Of a stretch of DNA of 64,000 nt, positions 29,697-39,404 are shown one piece after another. The notes under the pieces were generated by a model, which did no database searches, had not been told where the DNA came from, and saw only the letters and a list, made by a program, of their open reading frames with translations. Numbering within the stretch: position 1 is the first letter of the stretch; every line of letters starts with the position of its first letter. Location: assembly GCA_003426165.1 (NCBI GenBank), contig QUAH01000001.1:186001-250000 (forward strand), written 5' to 3'. Source of the stretch: Candidatus Saccharicenans subterraneus (GTDB lineage Bacteria > Acidobacteriota > Aminicenantia > Aminicenantales > Saccharicenantaceae). The position numbers and the translations under genes were made by a program.

Positions 29697-31384
29697 GCCG
29701 GAAAGAAGAACTCGTTCGCTGGCTGGAAAAAGAACTGGACGGTAATTTTATTTCTGCGGAAGCGACTATCCCGGGCCGTCTCTTCATCGACCTGAAAAGG
29801 GAGGCGCTGTCCGCGGCCGCAACTGGCCTGATGAACCGCGGTGCCCGTTACCAGGTGGGTGTTGGCTATGACGCCAGAAAGAGCGGCCAGGGATTTGGCC
29901 TGGTACACACCTTTGCCTTTGATAAAGATTCCTTGCTGGTGGCCCTGAGAACCTTTGCTCCCGAGGATGACCCGGAATTCGATTCGTTAACCCCGCTGAT
30001 TCCCGGCGCCGGCTGGTCGGAGAGGGAATACCAGGACCTGCTGGGCCTGAGATTCAGGAACCATCCGAACCCCAGGCGCCTGGTGCTGTCCGACGACTGG
30101 CCCGAGGGTATATATCCGCTGCGCCGTGAAGTTCCCCACGACCTGATGCCACCGGCGGCAGAGGAAGTGGCTTTTCGGCTGGAGGAAGCCCCGCCGGGCA
30201 CTTCCATAGTCCCCCTTGGTCCCTTCCACGCCAGCCTGCATGAACCGGCCCATTTTTCGGTTTACGTGGACGGTGAGGACATAAAAGGTTGCGAATACCG
30301 AGGCTTTATGACCCACCGGGGAATAGAGAAGCTGGCCCAGACCGAGCTGACCTATAACGACGTGCCCTTCGTGGCCGAAAGAATCTGCGGCATCTGCGGT
30401 TCTGTTCATTCGGTCAACTATGCCCAGGCGGTGGAGGCGGCGGCCGGGTTGAGGATTCCCAGGCGGGCCGAGTTCATCCGGATGGTGGCCCTGGAGCTGG
30501 AAAGGCTTCATTCTCACCTGCTGTGGCTGGGGGTGGCCGGGCATTTGATTGGCTTCGACACGGTCTTCATGCAGGCCTGGAGAATCAGGGAAAAAATAAT
30601 GTGGCTGGCGGAAAGGCTGACCGGGAACCGCAAGACCTACGGAATGGTGATAATCGGCGGGGTCCGCCGTGATATCAACCAGGACAGGTCGGAGGACATC
30701 AGGGCCGTTCTGAAGGAAGTTGAAAGAGAAATGCTGGCCCTGGAAAAAGCCATCCTCAAGGACCGGACCATTCATAAAAGAACCAGGGGAGTTGGCTATC
30801 TCTCCCGGGAAGAAGCTGTGAAGTGGAACCTGATAGGACCGGTGGCCCGGGCCCGGGGAGTGGATATGGATGCCCGCCGGGACCATCCCTACGCGGCCTA
30901 CGATGAAGTACAGTTTGAAGTTCCGCTGGCCGACTCCGGCGATGTCTGGGGAACCCTGGTGGTCAGGGTGAAAGAAGTCTACGAGGCCATAAAAATTATC
31001 AACCAGTGCCTGGATAAGCTGGAAAAACTTCCGAAAAACGAACCGCTGTCGGTTGACCTGGAAGGGCCGATTCCGGCCGGCCGGCAGGGGCTGTCGCTGG
31101 TCGAAGCCCCGCGGGGCGAGGCCGTGCATTACGTTCTCACCGGCGAGGAGAACCGGCCGGAACGCTGGCGGGTCAGGGCCCCAACTTATCCCAACCTGCA
31201 GGCGGTTCCCTCCATGCTTTTGAACAACAAGCTGGCCGATTTTCCGATTATCGTCGGCTCCATTGACCCCTGCATTTCCTGCACCGATCGGGTGCTGGTG
31301 GTGGAAAGAAGGTCGGGGAAGGCCAGACTGCTGTCCGGGCAGGAACTGGAAAACCTTTCCCGGGGGAAGAGGTCTAAGAAATGA
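29693..31384 (+). CDS. Group 4-type [NiFe] hydrogenase large subunit, NuoC-NuoD fusion (HycE-like)
   Basis: N-terminal NuoC-like domain; Ni ligands ERICGICGSVHSVNY and DPCISCTDR; processable C-terminal tail. Confidence 0.93.
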   Translation: MSRKEELVRWLEKELDGNFISAEATIPGRLFIDLKREALSAAATGLMNRGARYQVGVGYDARKSGQGFGLVHTFAFDKDSLLVALRTFAPEDDPEFDSLTPLIPGAGWSEREYQDLLGLRFRNHPNPRRLVLSDDWPEGIYPLRREVPHDLMPPAAEEVAFRLEEAPPGTSIVPLGPFHASLHEPAHFSVYVDGEDIKGCEYRGFMTHRGIEKLAQTELTYNDVPFVAERICGICGSVHSVNYAQAVEAAAGLRIPRRAEFIRMVALELERLHSHLLWLGVAGHLIGFDTVFMQAWRIREKIMWLAERLTGNRKTYGMVIIGGVRRDINQDRSEDIRAVLKEVEREMLALEKAILKDRTIHKRTRGVGYLSREEAVKWNLIGPVARARGVDMDARRDHPYAAYDEVQFEVPLADSGDVWGTLVVRVKEVYEAIKIINQCLDKLEKLPKNEPLSVDLEGPIPAGRQGLSLVEAPRGEAVHYVLTGEENRPERWRVRAPTYPNLQAVPSMLLNNKLADFPIIVGSIDPCISCTDRVLVVERRSGKARLLSGQELENLSRGKRSKK

Positions 31385-32280
31385 AAGTGACGGCTGTAAT
31401 TATCAACCTGCTTTACTTCCTGGCCCTGGCTCCCTTTCTGGAAGGGGTGATGAGAAAGGTGACGGCCAGAATTCAATCGAGGCAGGGGCCACCGCTCTAC
31501 CAGCCCTACCTTGACCTCTTAAAGCTCCTGGGAAAAGAGAACCTGAACGCGGCCGGGCACCCGGTTTTCCGGCTGGCCCCGCTGCTGGCCTTTGCTTCCG
31601 TTCTGTCGGCCGTGGCCCTGCTGCCCCTGGCCGGACAGAGCAGTTTCCTGGCCCATTCCTCGGACCTGATGACCCTGATTTATTTCCTCACCCTGAGCGG
31701 TTTTTTCATTCTGATTGGAGCCCTGGCCAGCGGCAATCCTTTTGCCGGGGTCGGCGCCAGCCGCGAAATGATGACTATCATCATGCTGGAACCGGTGCTG
31801 GCCATGACCCTGATCCTGGGCGTTGTCCGGGCGGGAAGCCTGAATCTGTTGGCAGCAACGGGTGGGGTCTCCTCGGCCAGGGGACTTTCTTATTTCCTGA
31901 TGATGGCGGTTTACCTGGTGGCCCTGCAGGCTTTTGTTTCCAGGCAGCCCTTTGATATACCGGAAGCCGAGGTGGAAATTCTGGAAGGGCCCTACATTGA
32001 ATACAGCGGGCCGAATTATGCCCTTTTCCGGTATACCCTTAACCTGAAGCGGATGTTTTACAGCTGGCTGTTCGTGGCCGGCTTCCTTGGCTTCTGGCTG
32101 CCGGGAAGCCCGGTCCTGAACCTGGCCATCCAGACCGTTCTAATCCTGGTTTTATTCGTGTTGATTTCGGTGGTCGGGGCCACCCATCCCCGCTTCCGCA
32201 TGGACCAGGCCCTTAAATTTTATGCGGTGCTGGTGTTGCTGTCGCTGGTGGCCGTTGGCCTGGGGGTCCGAGGATGGTAG
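31381..32280 (+). CDS. NuoH/HycD-like membrane subunit
   Basis: ARIQSRQGPPLYQPYLDLLKLLGKE; QPFDIPEAEVEILEGPYIEYSGPNYALFRY. Confidence 0.92.
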   Translation: MKVTAVIINLLYFLALAPFLEGVMRKVTARIQSRQGPPLYQPYLDLLKLLGKENLNAAGHPVFRLAPLLAFASVLSAVALLPLAGQSSFLAHSSDLMTLIYFLTLSGFFILIGALASGNPFAGVGASREMMTIIMLEPVLAMTLILGVVRAGSLNLLAATGGVSSARGLSYFLMMAVYLVALQAFVSRQPFDIPEAEVEILEGPYIEYSGPNYALFRYTLNLKRMFYSWLFVAGFLGFWLPGSPVLNLAIQTVLILVLFVLISVVGATHPRFRMDQALKFYAVLVLLSLVAVGLGVRGW

Positions 32281-32301
32281 GTACAGGAAAACAAATGAAA
32301 G

Positions 32302-32859
32302 GTGAAGCCTGAGATGTGGCTGTGGAATAAAATCAAGCAACTGGCGATTTCCTTCAGGGCCGGGATGGTTACCCTGCATTATCCATTTGAGCCGCGGCCC
32401 GCACCCGAGGGCTTCCGGGGTCAGCCGGTCTGGGACCACACCAAGTGCATAGGCTGTGCCGGCTGCGCCAGCCACTGCCCGGCCCGGACCATCTTTCTGC
32501 GGGATATCTGCCAGGAGCTGCGGATCCTGCTTTACGATTCTTCCCGCTGCACCTACTGCGGGCGCTGTGCCGACCTCTGCCCGGAAAAGGCCATCACCAT
32601 GAGTGACAAATTTGAACTGGCCACCGATAACCGCCAGGACATCACCCAGAGCCTGGAGCTGTTCATGATGACCTGCCAGCGCTGCGGCCGCTGCTATGAC
32701 CTGGAGATAAAGAATTACATAGACCGGCTGAGTTCTCTCGGTTACCGTTATGACTCCCTGGAAGCCCGCAAGGTAATCCGCCGGAGCACGGCCGATTTCT
32801 CTCCGGAAGAACTGGAAAAGACCGTTACCTACGAAAGGCCCGGGAGGTTGGAGAAATGA
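32302..32859 (+). CDS. 2x[4Fe-4S] ferredoxin-like subunit (NuoI/HycF-like)
   Basis: CIGCAGCASHCPA and CTYCGRCADLCPEKAI; extra CQRCGRC. GTG 32302 or ATG 32314 start. Confidence 0.9.
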   Translation: MKPEMWLWNKIKQLAISFRAGMVTLHYPFEPRPAPEGFRGQPVWDHTKCIGCAGCASHCPARTIFLRDICQELRILLYDSSRCTYCGRCADLCPEKAITMSDKFELATDNRQDITQSLELFMMTCQRCGRCYDLEIKNYIDRLSSLGYRYDSLEARKVIRRSTADFSPEELEKTVTYERPGRLEK

Positions 32860-33422
32860 CCATATTTAAGAAGCTGGCCGGCAGAGCCTTCCGCCGCTCG
32901 GTCTGGGTCTATCACTGCAACAGCGGAGCCTGCAACGGCTGCGACATTGAAATTCTCAACATCCTCACCCCTTACTACGACGTGGAGCGGTTCGGAATAA
33001 GACTGGTGGGCTCACCCCGCCAGGCCGACGCCATCCTGCTGTCGGGAGCGGTGACCCGTCCCACCCTGCCCCTGGTTAAAAAGGCCTACCAGGCGGTGCC
33101 GGCTCCCAAGCTGGTTTTTGCCGTAGGGTCCTGTGCCATCGGTGGCGGCTGCTGGTATGATACTTATAATGTGACCGGCGGCGGGGAGAAAGCCATTCCG
33201 GTTCATTATTTCATACCGGGCTGCCCGCCCCGGCCGGAGGCCATCATCTACGGGGTAGCCCTGGCCCTGGGTCTGGTTGATAAGAAGGTGGCCCCGGTGG
33301 AGCTCAAGCAGATGGAATTCCCGGTGGACATGTACCGTCGGGCCAGGCTTTTTGAAGTCAATAATGTCATCTATAAGTTATTGGGCGAAGAGGATGACCG
33401 CCTGGAATTCGGGAGGAAATGA
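32856..33422 (+). CDS. Hydrogenase small subunit (NuoB/HycG-like)
   Basis: CNSGACNGCDIEIL; VFAVGSCAIGGG; IPGCPPRPEAI. Confidence 0.94.
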   Translation: MTIFKKLAGRAFRRSVWVYHCNSGACNGCDIEILNILTPYYDVERFGIRLVGSPRQADAILLSGAVTRPTLPLVKKAYQAVPAPKLVFAVGSCAIGGGCWYDTYNVTGGGEKAIPVHYFIPGCPPRPEAIIYGVALALGLVDKKVAPVELKQMEFPVDMYRRARLFEVNNVIYKLLGEEDDRLEFGRK

Positions 33423-33423
33423 C

Positions 33424-33834
33424 ATGGCCAGGATTCTTCTGGTGGACGACGACCGCGACCTGACCGACAGCCTGGGCCAGGTCCTTCGTTTCAAGGGTTA
33501 TGAAGTGGAAGTGGCCCACAGCGGCCATGAAGGCTTGAAGAAGATGCTGGAATTCAAGCCCGACCTGGTCATCCTGGATGTCATGATGGAAACCGATACC
33601 GCCGGTTTCGAAGCCGTCTATAAGATCAGGAGCGACCGGCCGGATTCAAAGTACCGGGATTTCAGGGATGTCCCCATCATCATCCTGACCGCCATCAACC
33701 AGGTCACCAACTCCCGGTTTTCTCTCGACCAGGAAGAGAGCTTCCTGCCCGGTCGCAATGAATTCTTGACCAAGCCGGTGGAAGTGGAAGAGCTCCTGGA
33801 AAAAATCTCCAGGAACCTGGAAGGGCAAAAATGA
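33424..33834 (+). CDS. Response regulator receiver protein
   Basis: MARILLVDDDRDLTDSLG; DLVILDVMME; LTKPVEVEEL; true ATG at 33424. Confidence 0.92.
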   Translation: MARILLVDDDRDLTDSLGQVLRFKGYEVEVAHSGHEGLKKMLEFKPDLVILDVMMETDTAGFEAVYKIRSDRPDSKYRDFRDVPIIILTAINQVTNSRFSLDQEESFLPGRNEFLTKPVEVEELLEKISRNLEGQK

Positions 33835-35774
33835 AACTGGAGGATCTGGCCCGGAAGCTTGATGTGTTGAGGTCCAGCCTCCGCTTCAAGCTGATTTTCG
33901 GCCTGCTGACCATCGTCTTCCTGATGGGCGCGCTGTCCATTTATCTTGGCGTTAATTCCATCAACCGCAACGTTATCAGGGAAGCCTACGACAACGTCAG
34001 AAACAGCCTGAAGGCTATCAGCGACCTCTACCAGGAAGAAATCCGGAACCGGGCCGGAATAGTTGAGTACCTGGCCCGGACCTCGGAGATCGTCAGTGCC
34101 ACGGCCTCGGGAAACAGGGAGTACCTGTTTGACAAGCTGGTCCAGATCAAGCAGGAGTTTGGCTTTGATATCGTCAACGTGGTCCGGCCGGACGGGACCA
34201 TCCTGGTCAGGGCCAATAACTTTGAAGCCTACGGCGACAGCGTAAGCCATTACAAGTACATTCACTGGGTCCTGACCAACAGGAAACCGGCGGCCGGAAC
34301 CGGCATCCTCGGTTACGAAAATATCAAGAATGAAGGCCCGGACCTGGCGGCCAGAACCCTGATCAGTGTTGTTCCCACGCCCAGGGCCAGGGCCCAGAAA
34401 CGGGAGATGGAAGAAAGGGCCCTGGTGCTGAAAACAGTTTCGCCCATATTTCAGGGTTCCCGCCTGGTGGGGGTGCTCTATGCGGCCGTCCTGCTCAATA
34501 ACAACGACCGCTTTGTTGACCGGTTTAAGAACCTGATTTTCAAGGAAGAAAAAATAAAGGGCAAGGACGTCGGCACCATCACCATCTTTGTCGACGACGT
34601 CCGGGTGGCCACCAATGTCGTTGACCGCAACGGCCGGCGGGCGGTGGGCACCCTGGTCTCGGAAGAAGTCTTCCGCCAGGTGTACGAACAGGGCCGGGAC
34701 TGGCTGGGCCGGGCTTTCGTGGTTAACGATTATTATCTTTCCGGCTATACCCGGCTGACCGATATCGAAAACAAGCCGGTGGGCATGCTCTACGTGGGTA
34801 TCCTGGAGGGCAAGTTTTCCGGCATCCTGCGGCGGACGACCATCCTTTATTTCCTTCTTATCTTCCTGATGACCGGGATTGCCATCTACATGTCGACCTA
34901 CCTGGTCAACCTTTATACCCGGCCCATCAACCGGATGATCGAGGCCACGGCCGAGATCGCCCGCGGGAATTATCATCTGCTGGAGATCCCTCCAGACGAG
35001 AGTGCCGAAATCCGGGAAGTTGAAGAACATTTCAATGAAATGGTCCGGGCCATCGAGGACCGTGACCGCCGGTTGAAGGAGCTGGCCGAAAAGACCATTC
35101 TGCGCTCGGAAAAGCTGGCCTCGGTCGGTCGCCTGGCCTCGGGCATTGCCCATGAGATTAACAACCCGCTGACCGGCATCCTGACCTACAGCAGCCTGCT
35201 GCTGGAAGAGCTGAAAGGTACTCCTTACGAAGAAGATTTAAGGACCATCAAGGAAGAGACCCTGCGCTGCCGCAAGATTGTCCGCGGCCTGCTGGATTTT
35301 GCCCGGGACTACAAGCCCGAAAGAATGGAGGCCGACCTGAATGACCTGATCGGTGAAGTCCTGGGCCTGCTGGAAAAACATGTCAACTTTCAGAATGTGA
35401 AAATAATAAAGAACCTGGACCCGAACCTACCGGCGGTCAAAGTGGATGCCGACGAATTCCGCTCGGTGATCAACAACCTGGCGGTTAACGCCGCCGACGC
35501 CATGCCCGAGGGCGGGCAGCTGACCATATCGACCTCTTATGACCGGGAAAACAACCTGGTGATAGTCCGGGTGGCCGATACCGGAGTTGGCATAAGCGAG
35601 GAAAACCTGAAGAGAATTTTTGAACCCTTCTTCACCACCAAGGAAAAGGGCAAGGGAACCGGCCTGGGACTGGCCATGGCCTACGGGGTGATTAAAAGGC
35701 ACAATGGAACTATCGAGGTCAGCAGCCGGGTGGGCGAGGGGACAGAATTCACCATAAAGCTGCCGGTGGAATGA
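33831..35774 (+). CDS. Sensor histidine kinase with extracytoplasmic Cache-like domain and HAMP
   Basis: Two TM segments flanking sensory region; H-box [19 protein letters not shown] boxes; [18 protein letters not shown]. Confidence 0.93.
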   Translation: MKLEDLARKLDVLRSSLRFKLIFGLLTIVFLMGALSIYLGVNSINRNVIREAYDNVRNSLKAISDLYQEEIRNRAGIVEYLARTSEIVSATASGNREYLFDKLVQIKQEFGFDIVNVVRPDGTILVRANNFEAYGDSVSHYKYIHWVLTNRKPAAGTGILGYENIKNEGPDLAARTLISVVPTPRARAQKREMEERALVLKTVSPIFQGSRLVGVLYAAVLLNNNDRFVDRFKNLIFKEEKIKGKDVGTITIFVDDVRVATNVVDRNGRRAVGTLVSEEVFRQVYEQGRDWLGRAFVVNDYYLSGYTRLTDIENKPVGMLYVGILEGKFSGILRRTTILYFLLIFLMTGIAIYMSTYLVNLYTRPINRMIEATAEIARGNYHLLEIPPDESAEIREVEEHFNEMVRAIEDRDRRLKELAEKTILRSEKLASVGRLASGIAHEINNPLTGILTYSSLLLEELKGTPYEEDLRTIKEETLRCRKIVRGLLDFARDYKPERMEADLNDLIGEVLGLLEKHVNFQNVKIIKNLDPNLPAVKVDADEFRSVINNLAVNAADAMPEGGQLTISTSYDRENNLVIVRVADTGVGISEENLKRIFEPFFTTKEKGKGTGLGLAMAYGVIKRHNGTIEVSSRVGEGTEFTIKLPVE

Positions 35775-35796
35775 GGACCGGCCGGAGGAAAAGAAA

Positions 35797-36861
35797 ATGA
35801 GCCAACCGCGAATCCTGTTCATCGACGACGAAGAAATCGTCCTGAGAAGCTGCCGCCGGATCTTTGCCGGCTCCGGATACGAAATAGAAACCGCCCTGTC
35901 CGGGGAAGAGGGGCTCAGCAAGGCTCTCAACCAGGATTTTGACCTGGTGGTCACCGACCTCAAGATGCCCGGCATCGGGGGTATGGAGGTCCTGACCCGG
36001 CTGAGGAAATCCAGGCCCGACACCACGGTAATTATCTTTACCGGTTATGCCAGCGTGGATACGGCCAGGGAAGCCCTAAAAAACGGAGCCTTTGATTATA
36101 TCCCCAAGCCCTTCACCCCCGAAGAAATCAGGGAAGTCATTAAGAATGCCCTGGAAGCCAGGGCCGGTAAACAGAGAACCATGCTGGACCTGATGGCCAT
36201 AGTTTCCCACGAGCTCAAGAGCCCGGTCTCGGCCTTGCACACCACGGCTTCCACCCTCTACAAGGGGTACTTCGGGCAGCTCTCACCCGAGCAGATGAAA
36301 ATTCTGGAGACCATCATCCGCAACTGCGAATATCTGGAAGACATCATCCGCAGCTACCTGGACCTGTCGAAGATGGAACTCGACCAGCTGGATTCGTTCA
36401 AGGAACAAATTTATTTTGCCAAGGATGTGGTGGAGGAGGTCCTGACCCTGCCCGAAATCCAGGACAACACCAAGAAGATGACGGTCAGCAAGAATTTTCC
36501 CCAGGACGTAAAGATAAACGGCGACCCGCGGTTGCTAAGAATCCTGGTGCGAAACCTGGTCAGCAACGCCATTAAGTACGGGACCGAAGGTACCGAGGTA
36601 AAGCTGGGTCTGGAAACCAAAGACGGCCAGATGGTTTTTTCTGTCCACAACCTGGGAGTGGGCATCAGGCCGGAAGACGGCCCGCGGCTCTTCCGCAAGT
36701 TTGAAAGGCTCAAGCAGCAGGGGACAGAAGGCGTCAAGGGTTCCGGCCTCGGGCTCTACATCTGCAAGAAAATTGTGGACAGCCACGGGGGCAAAATCTG
36801 GTTTGAATCGGAGCCCGGCCGCTGGGTAACTTTTTATGTCAGCCTGCCCCTGGCTTCCTGA
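35797..36861 (+). CDS. Receiver-histidine kinase hybrid
   Basis: ILFIDDEEIVLRSC, DLVVTDLKMPG; H-box IVSHELKSPVSAL; GSGLGLYICKKIVDSHGG. Confidence 0.93.
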   Translation: MSQPRILFIDDEEIVLRSCRRIFAGSGYEIETALSGEEGLSKALNQDFDLVVTDLKMPGIGGMEVLTRLRKSRPDTTVIIFTGYASVDTAREALKNGAFDYIPKPFTPEEIREVIKNALEARAGKQRTMLDLMAIVSHELKSPVSALHTTASTLYKGYFGQLSPEQMKILETIIRNCEYLEDIIRSYLDLSKMELDQLDSFKEQIYFAKDVVEEVLTLPEIQDNTKKMTVSKNFPQDVKINGDPRLLRILVRNLVSNAIKYGTEGTEVKLGLETKDGQMVFSVHNLGVGIRPEDGPRLFRKFERLKQQGTEGVKGSGLGLYICKKIVDSHGGKIWFESEPGRWVTFYVSLPLAS

Positions 36862-37166
36862 TATCGGGCGGCCAAATTTCCATTCCCTCTTGCCTGAAGG
36901 GGAGGGAGGTTCCCGGATTCTTTATGAACGGATTGACCATGGACGTTGCCGACTTCTGGCCAAACCCGGCTTATCAGCCTTAGCCTGAAACCTGAGTTAG
37001 AAAGTCGCTTTGGACCGGTTGCGGCCAGCGGGCTGCTTGCCCCCGATTGAGATGGGTGGCCGATTTATCCCCATTTGCCGTCCGGACAGAGTCAAATTTC
37101 CGGGCCGCCTTCCTTCCAGGCAACGAATCTCTGCGGGATCGGGTTTTAATCGGCGGGCGGGTTCAA

Positions 37167-37196
37167 TTGACATTCCGCCCTTATCTTCCCTATAAT
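37167..37196 (+). promoter_or_regulatory. Sigma70 promoter of tmRNA
   Basis: TTGACA-18 bp-TATAAT, -10 ends 9 bp before the mature 5' end. Confidence 0.85.
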
Positions 37197-37205
37197 CTAT
37201 GTGTC

Positions 37206-37557
37206 GGGGGCGAAATGGACTCGACGGAGGTAGTGAAGCAGAAGCTGCAGGCCGAGGTCCCATCAACCTCGTTAAACAGGTGGGAAACAATTAACTGCAG
37301 AACCTGTTGCAGTCGCTGCCTGATAGAAAGTGCAGCCGTCTCTTGAGGCCTTTCCTGCGGGCCTGAAGAGACGCCGACCAGCAGGATAGTCTGCCGGGCG
37401 TGCTCAGGGCCCGGCGGATGAAGTACCACTTGGGCTGGTTGAGCGACGCTCTTCCTCTTCGAGAAGCGCTCAACAAGATGTACTGAAGAGGATAAGCCTG
37501 TAGAGGCTGGCTGTGGAATGCCTTCGGACGCGGGTTCGATTCCCGCCGCCTCCACCA
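37206..37557 (+). ncRNA. ssrA: tmRNA (SsrA)
   Basis: 5' GGGGGCGAAATGGACTCGACGG pairs with 3' CGCCTCC-ACCA; T-arm CGGGTTCGATTCCCG; tag reading frame ending GCAGAACCTGTTGCAGTCGCTGCC TGA TAG. Confidence 0.97.
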
Positions 37558-37588
37558 TTTTTTTATACAGTTAAATGAAGAAGACAAG

Positions 37589-38806
37589 ATGCCCAGAACA
37601 GCCAGAGTCATACTAGTCCTGTCGTTGTTATTTGTGGCTTTTTCCAGCCTGGTTTTTTCCCCCGTCCTGGCCCAGAAGAAAAGCCAGCCCGTCCCGGTCA
37701 TCAAAGTCGAGGTGGTTGACTTTACCGGTGGTGCCCGGCTGAAGATCACCGCCGGCTCAAACCTGAATTACAGCCTGAGAAAATCCGGGAATGTGCTGAC
37801 CGTTTCCTTCAGGTCGCTGAGCGGACTGCGCTATGACCGGACGCCCTTTTCCAGCCGCCTGGTCCAGTCCATCGACCTGGCCAAATCGCCCGAGGCTTTC
37901 CTGTTGCTGATCAAGACCTCAACTGCTGATTTTTCCTATACCCAGTCGGCCCGCTGGAATCCCTTCGAGCTGACGATTGAACTAAGAACCGGGGAGGAGA
38001 AGAAAGCCCCGGCCGAGCCCAGGCCGACGGCTCCGGAAAAGCCGGTCACGACCCAGGTTCAGGCTCAACCCACCGCTGCTGCCGAACAGGCCGGGCCCCC
38101 AACCTCCGGCGGCAAGAAGCAGGTTAAAACCATCGTCATCGACCCGGGACATGGCGGCAACGAGACCGGGGCCAAGGGAACATACGGAACCCTGGAAAAG
38201 GATGTAACGCTGGCGGTTTCCAGGAAGCTCAAGGAAGCCATAGAGCGCGGGCTGAAATACCGCGTGGTCATGACCAGGGAGGCCGACCTCTCGGTTCCCC
38301 TGGAGAGGCGGGCGGCCATTGCCAATAACAACAAGGCCGATTTGTTCATCAGCATTCATGTCAACGGTTCCCGGAGGGTGAAGGCCAACGGCTCGGAAAC
38401 ATTTTTCCTCAGCCTGAATGCCACGGACGAAGAATCGCGCCGCCTGGCCTACTTTGAGAACAACTCGGAGGAGCTGGAAAACCGGGTCCCGGAAAAGGAC
38501 TTCGATGACCTGAAGCTCATCCTGTGGGACATGGCCCAGTCGGCCTACCTCAAGCAGAGCAGCCAGCTGGCCGAGTTCGTCCAGCAGGAGCTCAACGAGC
38601 TGCTGAATACCAGGAACCGCGGGGTCAAGCAGGCTCCCTTCAAGGTCCTGACCGGCGCGGCCTGCCCGGCCATACTGGTGGAAGTGGCCTTTATCACCAA
38701 CCCGGAAGAGGAAAAGCAGCTGCAGTCGGAAGATTTCCAGGCCAGGGTGGCCGAGGCCATCTACCGCGGCCTTAACCGGTTCCTGCAGCTTTATGAAAAA
38801 CCATGA
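37589..38806 (+). CDS. N-acetylmuramoyl-L-alanine amidase with AMIN-like N-terminal domain
   Basis: IVIDPGHGGNETGAKGTYGTLEKDV; VMTREAD; FISIHVNGS; VEVAFITNPEEE. Confidence 0.95.
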   Translation: MPRTARVILVLSLLFVAFSSLVFSPVLAQKKSQPVPVIKVEVVDFTGGARLKITAGSNLNYSLRKSGNVLTVSFRSLSGLRYDRTPFSSRLVQSIDLAKSPEAFLLLIKTSTADFSYTQSARWNPFELTIELRTGEEKKAPAEPRPTAPEKPVTTQVQAQPTAAAEQAGPPTSGGKKQVKTIVIDPGHGGNETGAKGTYGTLEKDVTLAVSRKLKEAIERGLKYRVVMTREADLSVPLERRAAIANNNKADLFISIHVNGSRRVKANGSETFFLSLNATDEESRRLAYFENNSEELENRVPEKDFDDLKLILWDMAQSAYLKQSSQLAEFVQQELNELLNTRNRGVKQAPFKVLTGAACPAILVEVAFITNPEEEKQLQSEDFQARVAEAIYRGLNRFLQLYEKP

Positions 38807-39384
38807 AACGCAAAAAGAAAAAACTCACCACCCTTTTCATCCTGCTGGCCGTGCTGGCGGTTGTGGTCCTGGTCTTTTTCTTCGGTGGTCGCCGGGAAAA
38901 AATTAAGCACCAGGCCGGACCGGCCGTTTCCGCTACCGGCAGCGGCCAGGTCCAGGGAGTGAAGACGAAGAGGGTCACCATCTTCTTTCTCTCAGAAAGC
39001 GACAACCTGCTTCACCCGGAAGAGAGGGAAATCCAGGCAGGTACCCTGAACGAAGAAGCCCGGGCGGTGGTGGAAGAAATTATCAAGGGTTCCAGGTCGG
39101 GTCTGCTGAACACGGTGCCTGAGACCACCCGGCTGAGGCAGGTTTTTGTTACCTCCGACGGGACCGCCTACGTTGACCTGAGCCGGCAGATACTGGAAGC
39201 CAGTTATTATGGCTCATCCGGCGAGATGGCCGCGGTCTATTCCATCGTCAACTCGCTTACCTATAACTTTAAGAGCATCAAGAGAGTCAGCCTGCTGGTC
39301 GAGGGCAACGAAAGAGAGACTCTGGGTGGCCATATCGACCTGTCGCGCCCGTTCAACCCGGACTATTCACTGGTCGCCAGGTAA
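38803..39384 (+). CDS. GerMN domain protein
   Basis: TM N-terminus; VTIFFLSESDNLLHPEEREI..., GTAYVDLS, AVYSIVNSLTYNF. Confidence 0.85.
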   Translation: MKRKKKKLTTLFILLAVLAVVVLVFFFGGRREKIKHQAGPAVSATGSGQVQGVKTKRVTIFFLSESDNLLHPEEREIQAGTLNEEARAVVEEIIKGSRSGLLNTVPETTRLRQVFVTSDGTAYVDLSRQILEASYYGSSGEMAAVYSIVNSLTYNFKSIKRVSLLVEGNERETLGGHIDLSRPFNPDYSLVAR

Positions 39385-39404
39385 TTGTCTTTCATAAATT
39401 TCAA

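Noticed and set aside
33618-35153. 511-aa minus-strand ORF
   Set aside because: Antisense to the histidine kinase gene; no domains.
37047-37346. Plus-strand 99-aa ORF crossing the tmRNA 5' end
   Set aside because: Overlaps tmRNA promoter and RNA; no protein-like features.
37190-37749. Minus-strand ORFs MVEAAGIEPASEGI... and RRESNPRPKAFHSQPLQ...
   Set aside because: They are antisense to tmRNA (37206-37557) and typical false ORFs.
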